Shown: positions 1 to 7,634 of the stretch, piece by piece
Position numbering within the stretch: position 1 is the stretch's first letter
How the letters are laid out: each line of letters begins with the position of its first letter
From: Spirochaetaceae bacterium
GTDB lineage: Bacteria; Spirochaetota; Spirochaetia; Treponematales; Rectinemataceae
Length of the DNA stretch: 37,683 nucleotides
Assembly: GCA_025356015.1 (NCBI GenBank)
Contig: JANXYO010000137.1
Location: forward strand, 1 to 37,683
Direction: 5' to 3'
Position numbers and translations under genes: made by a program
Notes under the pieces: generated by a model
Seen by the model: only the letters and a program-made list of their open reading frames with translations
Databases searched by the model: none
What the model was told of the DNA's origin: nothing

Positions 1-1179
1 CATCTTGGCGTTCCAGGCGGCGGGGAGGTCCTTCACGGCGAGCCGTCCCGAGATGAGCTCTGCCTCGAGCTCGAAGCGCAGGATCACGTGGAGCCCATAG
101 GTCACCTCGTCGGCCTCTGTCCTGATGAAGGAGGGCTCGACCTTGTTCACGGCCTTCACGAAGAGCTCGAGGTCGACGCGGTCCAGGCTCGGCCCCGCCA
201 GGGAGCGCAGCTTGGGATAGTTGGCCTTCCAGAAGGAGTGGGAGCGGCCCACGATGTTCTCCCACATGCGCGACTGCGACTCGTGGACGGCCATGGAAGC
301 CGCCTCGGCGAGACGGGTACCTGCGAAGCCCGGGCCTGGGTCAATTCCGAGTTCGTACAACGCATGACCCGTCTCGTGCATGGTCGAGAACATGCTCGAG
401 GGCAGGTAGTCCTCCATGAACCTTGTCGTGATGCGCACGTCGTCCACACCCAGGGTCGTGGTGAAGGGGTGGGCGGTTGTGTCCAGCCGGCCGCGGCTGC
501 GGTCATAGGCCAGGGCGTCCATGAGCCACTCGCTCACCGCCTCCTGCCTCGGCCTCGGGCACAGGGCATGGAGGCTCGAGTCCTCGACCTGGGGCCGGGA
601 GCGGATCTTGGCGAGGATGGAGACAAGCTCGGTGCGCAGGGCGCCGAAGACCTGCGCGATCTGGGCCTCGGTGCTGCCGGGCTCGTAGAGGTCGAGCAGG
701 ACATCATAGGCCTTCCTGTCGGGGCCGATGCACTCTGCCTTCCGCCGCATGAGGGCCACGACCTTCTCGAGGTGGGGGGCGAAGGCGGCGAAATCGTTCC
801 TGGCGCGGGCCTCGGCCCAGGTCGCCTGCGAGAGGCTCGTGGCGCGGGCGATCTCCTCGACGAGGCTGGCAGGGAGCCTGGTGGCCTGGTCGTAGTCACG
901 GCGCAGGACGCGAAGATAGGAGCGGACATGGGGCTCCAGGGATGCGTCGCCCGAGGGATTCTCCGCGCTCGAGCCGAGGGAGCCGAGGAGCTCTCCGATC
1001 TCGGGCCTGGTCGCCTTCTCGTGGGCCAGGCCCTCGATGAAGGCGAGCTGCTCCGAGCGCTCGCCGATGGCCTTTGGCGGCATGTAGGTTTCCTGGTCCC
1101 ATCCGAGAAGGGCGCCGATGTGGACTATGACATTGCGCCCGCGGTCAAGCTCGACGAGGCGTTCAAGTTCCTTGCGCAT
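1..1179 (-). CDS. M32 family metallocarboxypeptidase (Taq-type), 3' end cut by the window
   Basis: Zinc metallocarboxypeptidase of peptidase family M32, a cytosolic enzyme that removes C-terminal residues from peptides. The frame runs from ATG 1179 to base 1 without a stop, giving 393 residues. The family is about 500 residues long, so roughly the last 110 lie outside the window. The zinc motif HETGH is at residues 268-272, preceded by a DVRITTRF segment typical of the family, and the visible end reads ELISGRLAVKDLPAAWNAKM, also typical. The start is supported by AAAGGAG nine bases upstream. The gene is divergent from recG with a short shared intergenic region. Family assignment is firm; the physiological substrate is unknown. 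Confidence 0.93.
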   Translation of the reverse strand, partial: MRKELERLVELDRGRNVIVHIGALLGWDQETYMPPKAIGERSEQLAFIEGLAHEKATRPEIGELLGSLGSSAENPSGDASLEPHVRSYLRVLRRDYDQATRLPASLVEEIARATSLSQATWAEARARNDFAAFAPHLEKVVALMRRKAECIGPDRKAYDVLLDLYEPGSTEAQIAQVFGALRTELVSILAKIRSRPQVEDSSLHALCPRPRQEAVSEWLMDALAYDRSRGRLDTTAHPFTTTLGVDDVRITTRFMEDYLPSSMFSTMHETGHALYELGIDPGPGFAGTRLAEAASMAVHESQSRMWENIVGRSHSFWKANYPKLRSLAGPSLDRVDLELFVKAVNKVEPSFIRTEADEVTYGLHVILRFELEAELISGRLAVKDLPAAWNAKM

Positions 1180-1211
1180 GCTTAGGGCTCCTTTGCTGAA
1201 GGTCGAGTGCG

Positions 1212-1241
1212 ATCCTAGCATCGCAGCTCGGGCCGCCACAA
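1212..1241 (-). promoter_or_regulatory. Candidate sigma-70-type promoter for the M32 carboxypeptidase
   Basis: On the minus strand TTGTGG (1236-1241) is followed after 18 bp by TAGGAT (1212-1217). The -10 is preceded by TGC, an extended -10 feature. The expected transcript start lies about 25 bp before the ATG at 1179, which leaves room for the AAAGGAG ribosome site. Matches to consensus are moderate. Confidence 0.4.
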
Positions 1242-1303
1242 GGCTGCATGGCATCCCAATCCGTCCTTCCTCCGCCGCGATGGCGCGTGCTATGCTCGCT
1301 CCC

Positions 1304-3382
1304 GTGTTCCTTAGAGAATTGGGCCAGTCGGTCGCCGTCCTCAAGGGGGCCGGCAAGGCCGTAGCCGAGCGCTTGGCGCGCCTGGGCGTCTACACCGTCG
1401 CCGACCTCCTGTTGCGCTACCCTCGCGACTACGACGACAGGAGCATCTTCATCCCATTCTCCCGCTTCGCCCAGGAAGCACGCGTTCACACGGTCGCGAC
1501 GGTGCTATCCCACGAGTGGTTTGGCTTCGGACGGATGCGCACCCTCAAGATCAGGGTCAGCGACGGATCAGGCGCAGCTGTCCTCGTCTGCTTCAACCGC
1601 GCCTTCCTCGAGACGAGCCTCCCTGTCGGCTCCCAAGTCCTCGTGACGGGCAGGTTCAGCTTCCGCTACGGGGAAATCCAGTCCTCGGCCTTCGAGGCCG
1701 AGCGTCTTGACGCCGAGGGCGGGGGCAAACAGGGCATCCTGCCAGTCTACGCCCTCACCGACGGCCTCGCCCAGGGGACAGTCAGACGCCTCGCGAAACA
1801 TGCCCTCGCCGAATACGGCTCGAGGATCGAGGAAGAACTGCCAGCCACCCTCGCCGCGCGGCGCGGCCTCCTCGGCAAGCGGGAGGCCCTCGGCGGCGTC
1901 CACTTCCCGCCCAGCCAGTCCGTCCTCGAGAAGGCGCGCTTGAGCCTCATCTTCGAGGAGCTCTTCTACTTCCAGCTCGCCGTCGCGAGAAGGGCGATGC
2001 GCAGGAAGGAGGCCGCCGTGCCTCGCTCCCCCGTGCGGGGCCTTCTCAAGTCCCGCCTTGTCGAGCGCCTTCCCTTCAGGCTCACTACCGACCAGCTAAC
2101 AGCCTCGGCCGAGATCGCAGCCGACATGGGGGCGCCCCGGCCCATGGCCCGCCTCCTCCAGGGCGACGTCGGCTCGGGCAAGACTCTTGTGGCCTTCCTC
2201 GCCTGCCTCGACGCGATCGAGGCGGGGGGACAGGCGGCACTCATGGCCCCCACCGAGCTGCTCGCGAGGCAGCACGCCGCCACGGCGGCCCGCCACCTCG
2301 AGCCCCTCGGAATACGCCTGGCCTTCCTCTCGGGCAATGTCGAGGATGCGGCCCGAGCTCCCCTCCTCGCGGCCCTCAAGGCCGGCGAGGTTGACCTCGT
2401 CCTTGGCACCCAGGCCCTCTTCTCCGAGGAGGTCGAGTACCGCAAGCTCCGCCTGGCCGTCGTCGACGAGCAGCACCGCTTCGGCGTCCTCCAGCGCCTG
2501 GCCCTGGGCCGGAAGGGCCCCCTCCCCGACCTCCTCATGATGACGGCGACCCCCATACCCCGGACCCTCGCCCTGACCGTCTTCGGTGACCTCGAGCTCT
2601 CCTCGATACTGACGATGCCCCCGGGCAGGAAGACCGTGATCACCCACCTCGCGAAGGCGGGCAACGAGCAGAAGGTCTACGAGTTTGTGCGGGGCCTGCT
2701 TGCCCGGGGGCGGCAGGCCTATTTCGTCTATCCCCTGATCGGGGAGTCGGAGCGGTCGACGGGCGCCTCGATCGAGCTCAAGAATGCCGAGGCCATGGCC
2801 ATGCGTCTGCGCGCCGAGGTCTTCCCCGAATACAAGGTGGGGCTCATCCACTCGAGGCTCAAGGAAGAGGAGAAGCGCAGGACCATGGATTCCTTCGCCG
2901 GGGGCCAGACCCAAGTCCTTGTGGCCACCTCGGTGGTCGAGGTGGGCGTCGACGTCCCGAACGCCGCGGCGATGGTCATAGAGCACGCCGAGCGCTTTGG
3001 CCTGGCCGCCCTCCACCAGCTGCGCGGAAGGGTGGGCCGGGGGACAGAGCAGTCCTACTGCTTCCTCGTCTATTCGGATGGCCTGACCGAGGACGCCAAG
3101 GCGAGGCTGAAGGCCCTGCTCGGCACGACAGACGGTTTCGCCCTCGCCGAGGAGGACCTCAGGATACGCGGCCCGGGCGAGCTCGCAGGGACTGCCCAGT
3201 CGGGCTATCTGCGCCTGACCATCGCCGACCCGGTTCGGGACGCGAAGATCCTCGAGGAAGCCCGCACCGAGGCCTTTGCCCTGATCGAGGCCGACCCCGG
3301 TCTCCTCGCCGCCGAGAATGCAGTCATCCGGGAGGTCCTGAAGAGGGCCAATCCCTTCGGGGAGGCGGCGGCCCAAAACTAG
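1304..3382 (+). CDS. recG: ATP-dependent DNA helicase RecG
   Basis: Superfamily 2 helicase that remodels stalled replication forks and branch-migrates Holliday junctions. From the chosen GTG the protein is 692 residues, the normal RecG size. The N-terminal wedge/OB region starts with the family-like segment LKGAGKAVAERLARLGVYTV. Walker A GDVGSGKT is at 287-294 and the RecG-type DEQH box at 388-391, followed by MMTATPIPRT, TSVVEVGVDVPNA and the QxxGRxGR-type segment LRGRVGRG. The start is uncertain: in-frame ATGs at 1280 and 1292 would add eight or four residues, and none of the three has a clear ribosome site. GTG 1304 was preferred because it aligns with the usual RecG N-terminus. It converges on the basic-tail protein gene across a 58-bp gap. 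Confidence 0.95.
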   Translation: MFLRELGQSVAVLKGAGKAVAERLARLGVYTVADLLLRYPRDYDDRSIFIPFSRFAQEARVHTVATVLSHEWFGFGRMRTLKIRVSDGSGAAVLVCFNRAFLETSLPVGSQVLVTGRFSFRYGEIQSSAFEAERLDAEGGGKQGILPVYALTDGLAQGTVRRLAKHALAEYGSRIEEELPATLAARRGLLGKREALGGVHFPPSQSVLEKARLSLIFEELFYFQLAVARRAMRRKEAAVPRSPVRGLLKSRLVERLPFRLTTDQLTASAEIAADMGAPRPMARLLQGDVGSGKTLVAFLACLDAIEAGGQAALMAPTELLARQHAATAARHLEPLGIRLAFLSGNVEDAARAPLLAALKAGEVDLVLGTQALFSEEVEYRKLRLAVVDEQHRFGVLQRLALGRKGPLPDLLMMTATPIPRTLALTVFGDLELSSILTMPPGRKTVITHLAKAGNEQKVYEFVRGLLARGRQAYFVYPLIGESERSTGASIELKNAEAMAMRLRAEVFPEYKVGLIHSRLKEEEKRRTMDSFAGGQTQVLVATSVVEVGVDVPNAAAMVIEHAERFGLAALHQLRGRVGRGTEQSYCFLVYSDGLTEDAKARLKALLGTTDGFALAEEDLRIRGPGELAGTAQSGYLRLTIADPVRDAKILEEARTEAFALIEADPGLLAAENAVIREVLKRANPFGEAAAQN

Positions 3383-3421
3383 GCCAAAGGCCTTCAGTTC
3401 GGGATGCTGTTTGAGGATGGA

Positions 3422-3442
3422 AGCGGGACCAAGGGCCCCGCT
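3422..3442. terminator. Possible bidirectional hairpin between recG and the converging gene
   Basis: AGCGGG (3422-3427) and CCCGCT (3437-3442) form a 6-bp stem with a 9-base loop, 40 bp after the recG stop. The stem overlaps the stop codon of the convergent gene. There is no U-tract on either strand, so intrinsic termination is doubtful; Rho-dependent ends remain possible. Confidence 0.25.
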
Positions 3443-4202
3443 AGCGGCTGTTGCGGGCCAGTCTGCCGTTCCTGGAGACGGGGGGCTTTGGCGCCGGGGA
3501 GCGGGCAAGCTTTCTCGCGGGGAGCTTGGGCTTGGCCACCGTCCTCTTGGGGGGCTTGGCGACTGTCTTGAGCCTGGTCGCCCCCGCTGTCTTCCTGGAG
3601 GTCCCCTTCTGGGCGGCCTTTGGCCTTGGCCTGGCCTTGACCGCGGTCGCCAGCTTCCTGGCCGCGGCATCCCTCTGCTTCTCGGCGACTTTGAGTTCCT
3701 CCACCGCGCCCTTGCCCCTGGCGAGCACCGACTCCGCATGAAGGAGGTACTCGACAACCCTGGCCTGGGGGGCCCTGGCGCCCAGAAGGCTCAGGACCTT
3801 TCGGAGCTTCCTGCGCATGTACTGGATGGAGGGTATAGTCGCGCCGAAGTGCTCGGCCAGCTGCCAGTCCTTCTGGAGGTACTTGCCATCGCTATCCTTG
3901 CCGTTCGCGCCGAGGAACTCGGTCACGAGGCCTTCTGTCCAGTTCACGGTGCCGCCGCCCGAGTAGTCGTGGGCAGCGAGCCGCCGGCGGGTGCGGTCGG
4001 CAGAGCCCTCCATCTTCTTCTGCTTCCAGTAGGGATGGCGGTTGCGCGCGCGCAGGATATCCTCTTTCGTATAACCCGTCGACTCCATCCACATCCTGGC
4101 CATCCTCGCCTTGGCGGCGGGGCTAAGCTTGGTCCTGAGGGACTTGTCGATGTATTCCTCGGGGCTCTTGGACTCGAGGATGTTCGTCTCTGACTTGGTC
4201 AT
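3441..4202 (-). CDS. Protein of unknown function with a histone-H1-like basic tail
   Basis: A 253-residue protein that I do not assign to a named family. Residues 1-165 look globular and charged. They include an Arg/Lys-rich stretch (RARNRHPYWKQKKMEGSADR, 51-70) and a segment at 109-134, YLQKDWQLAEHFGATIPSIQ followed by MRRKL, that resembles a helix-turn-helix. From about 175 to the end the sequence is low-complexity and about one-third Lys/Arg with Ala, Pro and Thr, containing several KP/AKP-type steps as in bacterial histone-H1-like proteins. DNA or RNA binding, perhaps nucleoid-related, is an inference from this composition. An AGGAG lies about 12 bases before the ATG. The gene stands alone, convergent with recG. 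Confidence 0.75.
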   Translation of the reverse strand: MTKSETNILESKSPEEYIDKSLRTKLSPAAKARMARMWMESTGYTKEDILRARNRHPYWKQKKMEGSADRTRRRLAAHDYSGGGTVNWTEGLVTEFLGANGKDSDGKYLQKDWQLAEHFGATIPSIQYMRRKLRKVLSLLGARAPQARVVEYLLHAESVLARGKGAVEELKVAEKQRDAAARKLATAVKARPRPKAAQKGTSRKTAGATRLKTVAKPPKRTVAKPKLPARKLARSPAPKPPVSRNGRLARNSR

Positions 4203-4278
4203 GTACCAATAATACTCCTATGGATCGGACAATGCAAATTCGCCCAACTCGTGCGTTTTTGGGCGGTTTCCGCCCCCC

Positions 4279-5616
4279 TCATGTCCGCCGCCAGGCCATC
4301 GCGGCGAAGCCCCGTTTCCGCTTCTCGGCGGCGAGCTGCCAGCCCTTCGGCCTGCGCTTCTCGAAGCGGGTGATCTCGGTCGGCCCGGAGACGGCGACCA
4401 GGGTCCCCCCAGTCTTGAGGAGGCGGCCCGCGGCCTCCCAGGCGGGCGTCAGCCAGTCGAACTCGGGGATGACATCCAGGTTGTCGACGATCAGGTCCAG
4501 GGAATGGTCCTCGAGCTCCTCGAGCCTCAAGGCGTCGAGGGCCCGGTAGGCCGGGCGAGAGGAGGAGGGCAGGCCCCCGAGGTTGGCCCCGGTCGCGGCG
4601 AGGGAGAGGAGGTCGCGGGAAGCGGCCGTGATCCGCCCAGGTCCCAGGGCCCGTGACATCCAGAGGGCAGTGTGCCCGAGTCCTGGATTGAGGATGAGGG
4701 CCTCCCTGACCAGGCTGCCCGAGCAGGACCTCGAGCAGAGCTCGGCTGCGAGGGCCGAGGAGTAGCCAATTGTGTCGAATTCGCCGAGACCCCAGAAGCC
4801 CCGGGCGCGGTAGGACCTGTCGGCGAGCTTGTAGGAGGCTTCGGTGCGCAGATAGGAGGAGAGGTCGAGATGCTCCGGATCGAGGTCGAGCCCACTGCCG
4901 CCCCCCTCCCCCTTGGCGGGAGGATTCCCAAGCGCCCCGGCCCGCCCTGGCCCCTCGGCGGGCGCCTGGCTCCCGGCGGGGATCTCAGCCACAAAGACGC
5001 GATGGTTGGCTCCCCTGCCCCTCTCCACGACGGCAAGGCCGGCCTCGGCGATCCACTGCTCGGCGGCCTCCGCCAAAGTATGCACAATTACGACGGCCAC
5101 CCTTCCGCCAGGCCCCAGGGACCCACGGGCCCGGCGGAAGAAGGCCGCCAGGACGGGCGCGCCCGCCTTGGCTGGGAGGTTCGACAGGATATAGTCCCAG
5201 GGACTGCCCTCGCGGCCATCGGCGAGAAGGCCGCCGACGATGCGCGGGGCGGGAAGGGCGAGACGCGTCGCCCCGGTCTCGGGATCGGTCCAGGCTGTCC
5301 GCCCTTTCAGCCTGTTGGCGAGGCGGTTGCGCTCGGAGAAGGCGAGGGCCAGGCTGTCGCGGTCACGCATCGTGACCTCGGCCTCGGGGAAGGCCTTCGC
5401 CATCGAGAGGCCGATCACGCCCGTGCCGCAGCCCTCGTCGAGGATCAGCCTGGAACGGGCCAGGACGGGATCCCGGGCCACCGTCTTGAGGAGGAGCCTG
5501 GTCCCCGCGTCGACCTCGAAGGAGGAGAAGAGGGCGTGGCTCAGGTCGAACCTAAGCTCGGCTCCGTTGAATTTGAAGGGTACCGTCTTGTTGACGAGGA
5601 GGGAGAGGTCAAGCAT
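4279..5616 (-). CDS. Tandem-domain class I SAM-dependent methyltransferase (RsmC/RlmG-like)
   Basis: A 445-residue protein built from two Rossmann methyltransferase-like halves. The N-terminal half has a good SAM motif I (DEGCGTGVIGL, 60-70), an acidic motif II region (RDRDS) and SNLPAK at 145-150 where RsmC/RlmG-type enzymes carry NPPFH. A Gly/Pro-rich linker at about 213-245 joins a second half with a weakened motif I (NPGLGHTALW, 310-319) and VDNLDV at 377-382. In RsmC the catalytic copy is the C-terminal one; here the better-preserved motifs are N-terminal. The substrate is probably RNA by family analogy, but the altered motif IV makes this uncertain. The start has only a G-run directly before it, and the next start is not obvious. 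It lies 53 bp downstream of the EF-P-like gene. Confidence 0.75.
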   Translation of the reverse strand: MLDLSLLVNKTVPFKFNGAELRFDLSHALFSSFEVDAGTRLLLKTVARDPVLARSRLILDEGCGTGVIGLSMAKAFPEAEVTMRDRDSLALAFSERNRLANRLKGRTAWTDPETGATRLALPAPRIVGGLLADGREGSPWDYILSNLPAKAGAPVLAAFFRRARGSLGPGGRVAVVIVHTLAEAAEQWIAEAGLAVVERGRGANHRVFVAEIPAGSQAPAEGPGRAGALGNPPAKGEGGGSGLDLDPEHLDLSSYLRTEASYKLADRSYRARGFWGLGEFDTIGYSSALAAELCSRSCSGSLVREALILNPGLGHTALWMSRALGPGRITAASRDLLSLAATGANLGGLPSSSRPAYRALDALRLEELEDHSLDLIVDNLDVIPEFDWLTPAWEAAGRLLKTGGTLVAVSGPTEITRFEKRRPKGWQLAAEKRKRGFAAMAWRRT

Positions 5617-5669
5617 CCCCCGACTCTACCCCGCCGCCACGGGGGCTATCAATGCCGCCCGAAGGGCCC

Positions 5670-6053
5670 CTAGTCGGCCCTCTGGATGTATTCCCTGCTC
5701 TGGGTGTCGACGAGGATCCTCTCTCCCGCCTGGATGAAAAGCGGCACCCTAAGGACGAGGCCGGTCTCGGTGGTGATCCTCTTCGTCGCCCCCATGGAGC
5801 TGTCCGGCCGGCTGCGCTTGTCGATTCGCGCCACGGTGAAGACCGTCCTGCCGGGGATCCTGACATCGAGGGCCCGGGAGCCCCGCATAAGGAGGGTGTA
5901 GCTCTGGCCCTCCCTGAGATAGGGCCCTCGCTCCTCGTGGCCTGCGAGGGCGAGGGCGATCTGAGCGAAGCTCGCGCCATCGATGAACATGTAGTTCTCG
6001 CCGTCATCGTACTGATACTCGCACTCGACGAGCTCGATCTTCCGGCTGGGCAT
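5670..6053 (-). CDS. EF-P-like protein lacking domain I
   Basis: A 127-residue protein that matches only OB domains II and III of translation elongation factor P. It begins at the domain I/II linker (CEYQYDDGENYMFID resembles the usual YLYxDGxxYxFMD). It continues to the conserved ATKRITTETGLVLRVPLFIQ segment and the C-terminal GERILVDTQSREYIQRA. Full-length EF-P is about 185-190 residues. Domain I, with the modified lysine or arginine that reaches the peptidyl-transferase centre, is absent. It cannot lie just upstream, because cheW ends 14 bp before this start. There is no obvious ribosome site, so translational coupling to cheW is likely. The role is unknown: it could be a divergent paralogue of a full-length EF-P encoded elsewhere. 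Confidence 0.85.
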   Translation of the reverse strand: MPSRKIELVECEYQYDDGENYMFIDGASFAQIALALAGHEERGPYLREGQSYTLLMRGSRALDVRIPGRTVFTVARIDKRSRPDSSMGATKRITTETGLVLRVPLFIQAGERILVDTQSREYIQRAD

Positions 6054-6067
6054 GGAAGGGGGGGACT

Positions 6068-6562
6068 CTATGCCTCGGCGCCGGCCGCCTCTCGTCCCGC
6101 GGTGAGGACAGCTATCTCGTCGACATTGAAAATGCGGTCGATGTCGAGGATGATGATGAAGCCCTCGTCGCGTTTGCCGACACCCTTGATGAACTCGGCG
6201 GCGAGGCGGGTGCCAAAGCGGGGCGCGGGCTCGATGGCGCCTTCCTCGATGTCCACGACCTCGTGGACGGCGTCGGCGAGGGCGCCGACCACAATCTTGC
6301 CGTCGAGGCTCTCGACTTCCATGACGATGATGCTCGTGTCCTTGGTCAAGGGAGTCTCGGGCAGGCCGAACTTGAGCCTTAAGTCGATGACGGGCACTCC
6401 CATGCCACGCAGGTTGATGATCCCCTTCATGAACTCGGCCGTCCTGGGGAGCCTGGTGATCTTGGTGTGCTCGAGCACTTCGCGCACCTTGGCGACCTGG
6501 ACTGCGTATTGCTCGCCATCGAGCGTGAAGGTGAGGTATTGATTGGCGTTCGAGCTTTCCAT
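6068..6562 (-). CDS. cheW: Chemotaxis coupling protein CheW
   Basis: A 164-residue CheW-domain protein, the adaptor that links chemoreceptors to the histidine kinase CheA. It shows the typical strand order and signature segments: YLTFTLDGEQYAVQVAKVRE at the N-terminus, IINLRGMGVPVIDLRLKFGL around 48-67, and DAVHEVVDIEEGAIEPAP in the second sub-barrel. The C-terminal part, including GFIIILDIDRIFN, completes the fold. The start is supported by AGGGGGAAG just upstream. It precedes the EF-P-like gene by 14 bp. A sigma-28-like site lies upstream. A chemoreceptor gene is 26 kb away in this window; CheA is not present here. Confidence 0.95.
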   Translation of the reverse strand: MESSNANQYLTFTLDGEQYAVQVAKVREVLEHTKITRLPRTAEFMKGIINLRGMGVPVIDLRLKFGLPETPLTKDTSIIVMEVESLDGKIVVGALADAVHEVVDIEEGAIEPAPRFGTRLAAEFIKGVGKRDEGFIIILDIDRIFNVDEIAVLTAGREAAGAEA

Positions 6563-6644
6563 GGCTTCCCCCTGGTCGAAATCATCGTAGATGGTAGGAA
6601 TATACTCCGGAACCGGAGCTCTTCATCCTCCGTTTCCCGGCATT

Positions 6645-6671
6645 CTATCGCCGCACTCCCAGCATATTCTA
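6645..6671 (-). promoter_or_regulatory. Candidate sigma-28 (FliA)-type promoter for cheW
   Basis: Minus strand: TAGA (6668-6671), 15 bp, then GGCGATAG (6645-6652). The sigma-28 consensus is TAAA-N15-GCCGATAA, so the match is 3/4 and 6/8 with exact spacing. The TAGA contains the stop codon of the upstream QueG-like gene. The predicted 5' untranslated region of cheW is about 75 bases. A plausible alternative -10, TATATT, lies nearer the gene but has no good -35. Confidence 0.35.
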
Positions 6672-7607
6672 GGCGTGCCGCCCCTCCGCGTCAAACCGGC
6701 CTTGGGCGAGCCGGGCGTTGCGCCTGAAGGTCTCGATCCTCATCCAGCCCAGTCCAAGGGCGCTGCCCTTCAGGACCTCCCTGATCCCCTCCTCGGGGGT
6801 ATCGGCAAGCCAGGCCGCCGGAAGGTAGGGGCCCAGGACGCCCCGGTCTGTCCTGGCCCCGCCATCACAGCGGAAACGGGGACAGAATTCGAGGCAGGAG
6901 TCGCATCCATAGAGCCTGTCCCCCCAGGCCGCCTCGATGGCGGGCGGGAGCTCTCCTGGCCGGGTGCTCCAGTGCTGGATGCAGCGGCTCCTCTGGAAGC
7001 CCCCCTCGAGGGCCCCCGTGGGGCAGGCCTCGACGCAGCGCCGGCATGAGGAACAGGAGGGGGACAGAAGGCCGGGATCGGCGACCTTGACCGCCCCCAC
7101 GGGCGAGAAGGGGAGGAGGAGGACCCCGAGTACGCAGGCAGCCCCGGCACCGGGCAGCATCACAAGGCCGTTCCTGCCCCTCTCACCGAGACCGGCGGCC
7201 ATGGCGAGCTCGCGCTCGGGAAGACCCGAGTTGGAGAGGCATCTCCAGGAATCGCGGCCGCCGGGGAGCTCAGCGGCTGCGGCGAGGAGGGCGCGGGCCC
7301 GCCCTGCCGCGTCCTTGAGCCTGGCCACGAGCTCGCCGTACCAGTCTGCGCGGGCGAAGCGGGCCAGCATGGCGCGCGGGCCAGGCCAGGCGCTGAGCCA
7401 GCCGGGGGACGCGTCGGAGAGCTCGGCGTAGGGCAGGGCAGCGAGGACCGCGCCCCTCGCCCCGGCCAGACCGTATTTGGAGTGGATAGCCGCACCGAGC
7501 CCGGAGCAGGCAGCCTGCAGGTCATCGCCGCCAAGGAAGGCCCAAAAGGGTACTTCCGCCCCAGAGAGGCTCTCCTCGAGGATCTGCGTCTTCCGCTCGG
7601 CTGTCAT
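6669..7607 (-). CDS. QueG-like double [4Fe-4S] protein (epoxyqueuosine reductase family, short form)
   Basis: A 312-residue relative of epoxyqueuosine reductase QueG, the cobalamin and iron-sulfur enzyme of queuosine-tRNA synthesis. All eight cluster cysteines are visible: C185, C188, C191 and C195 (SCSSCRRCVEACPTGAL), then C209, C235, C238 and C242 (WGDRLYGCDSCLEFCP). The C-terminal RNARLAQG matches the family's RNA-x2-ALG motif. QueG has a catalytic Asp in a VDxAPVLE segment; the aligned stretch here reads LSNSGLPE with Ser125 at that place. The tRNA-binding HEAT repeats found in longer members are absent. ATG 7607 was chosen; an in-frame TTG at 7628 is possible. It sits 27 bp after the cNMP-binding gene. 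Calling it a true QueG is therefore not secure. Confidence 0.8.
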   Translation of the reverse strand: MTAERKTQILEESLSGAEVPFWAFLGGDDLQAACSGLGAAIHSKYGLAGARGAVLAALPYAELSDASPGWLSAWPGPRAMLARFARADWYGELVARLKDAAGRARALLAAAAELPGGRDSWRCLSNSGLPERELAMAAGLGERGRNGLVMLPGAGAACVLGVLLLPFSPVGAVKVADPGLLSPSCSSCRRCVEACPTGALEGGFQRSRCIQHWSTRPGELPPAIEAAWGDRLYGCDSCLEFCPRFRCDGGARTDRGVLGPYLPAAWLADTPEEGIREVLKGSALGLGWMRIETFRRNARLAQGRFDAEGRHA

Positions 7608-7634
7608 GTGCTGTCTCGTGGGACCCAAGGTCGG

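Noticed and set aside
88-1185. 365-codon plus-strand open frame
   Set aside because: It lies opposite the M32 carboxypeptidase, whose minus-strand product has HETGH and other family motifs. The plus product is Gly/Leu/Glu-rich without any known pattern, typical of an antisense frame at high GC.
2096-3757. 553-codon minus-strand frame across recG
   Set aside because: Low-complexity Arg/Gly/Pro sequence opposite a gene with every RecG motif. It also runs into the converging gene in another frame.
4261-4275. GGGCGG-ttt-CCGCCC hairpin after the methyltransferase gene
   Set aside because: On the minus strand the bases after the stem are A, not U, so it is not an intrinsic terminator for that gene; there is no plus gene for it to end.
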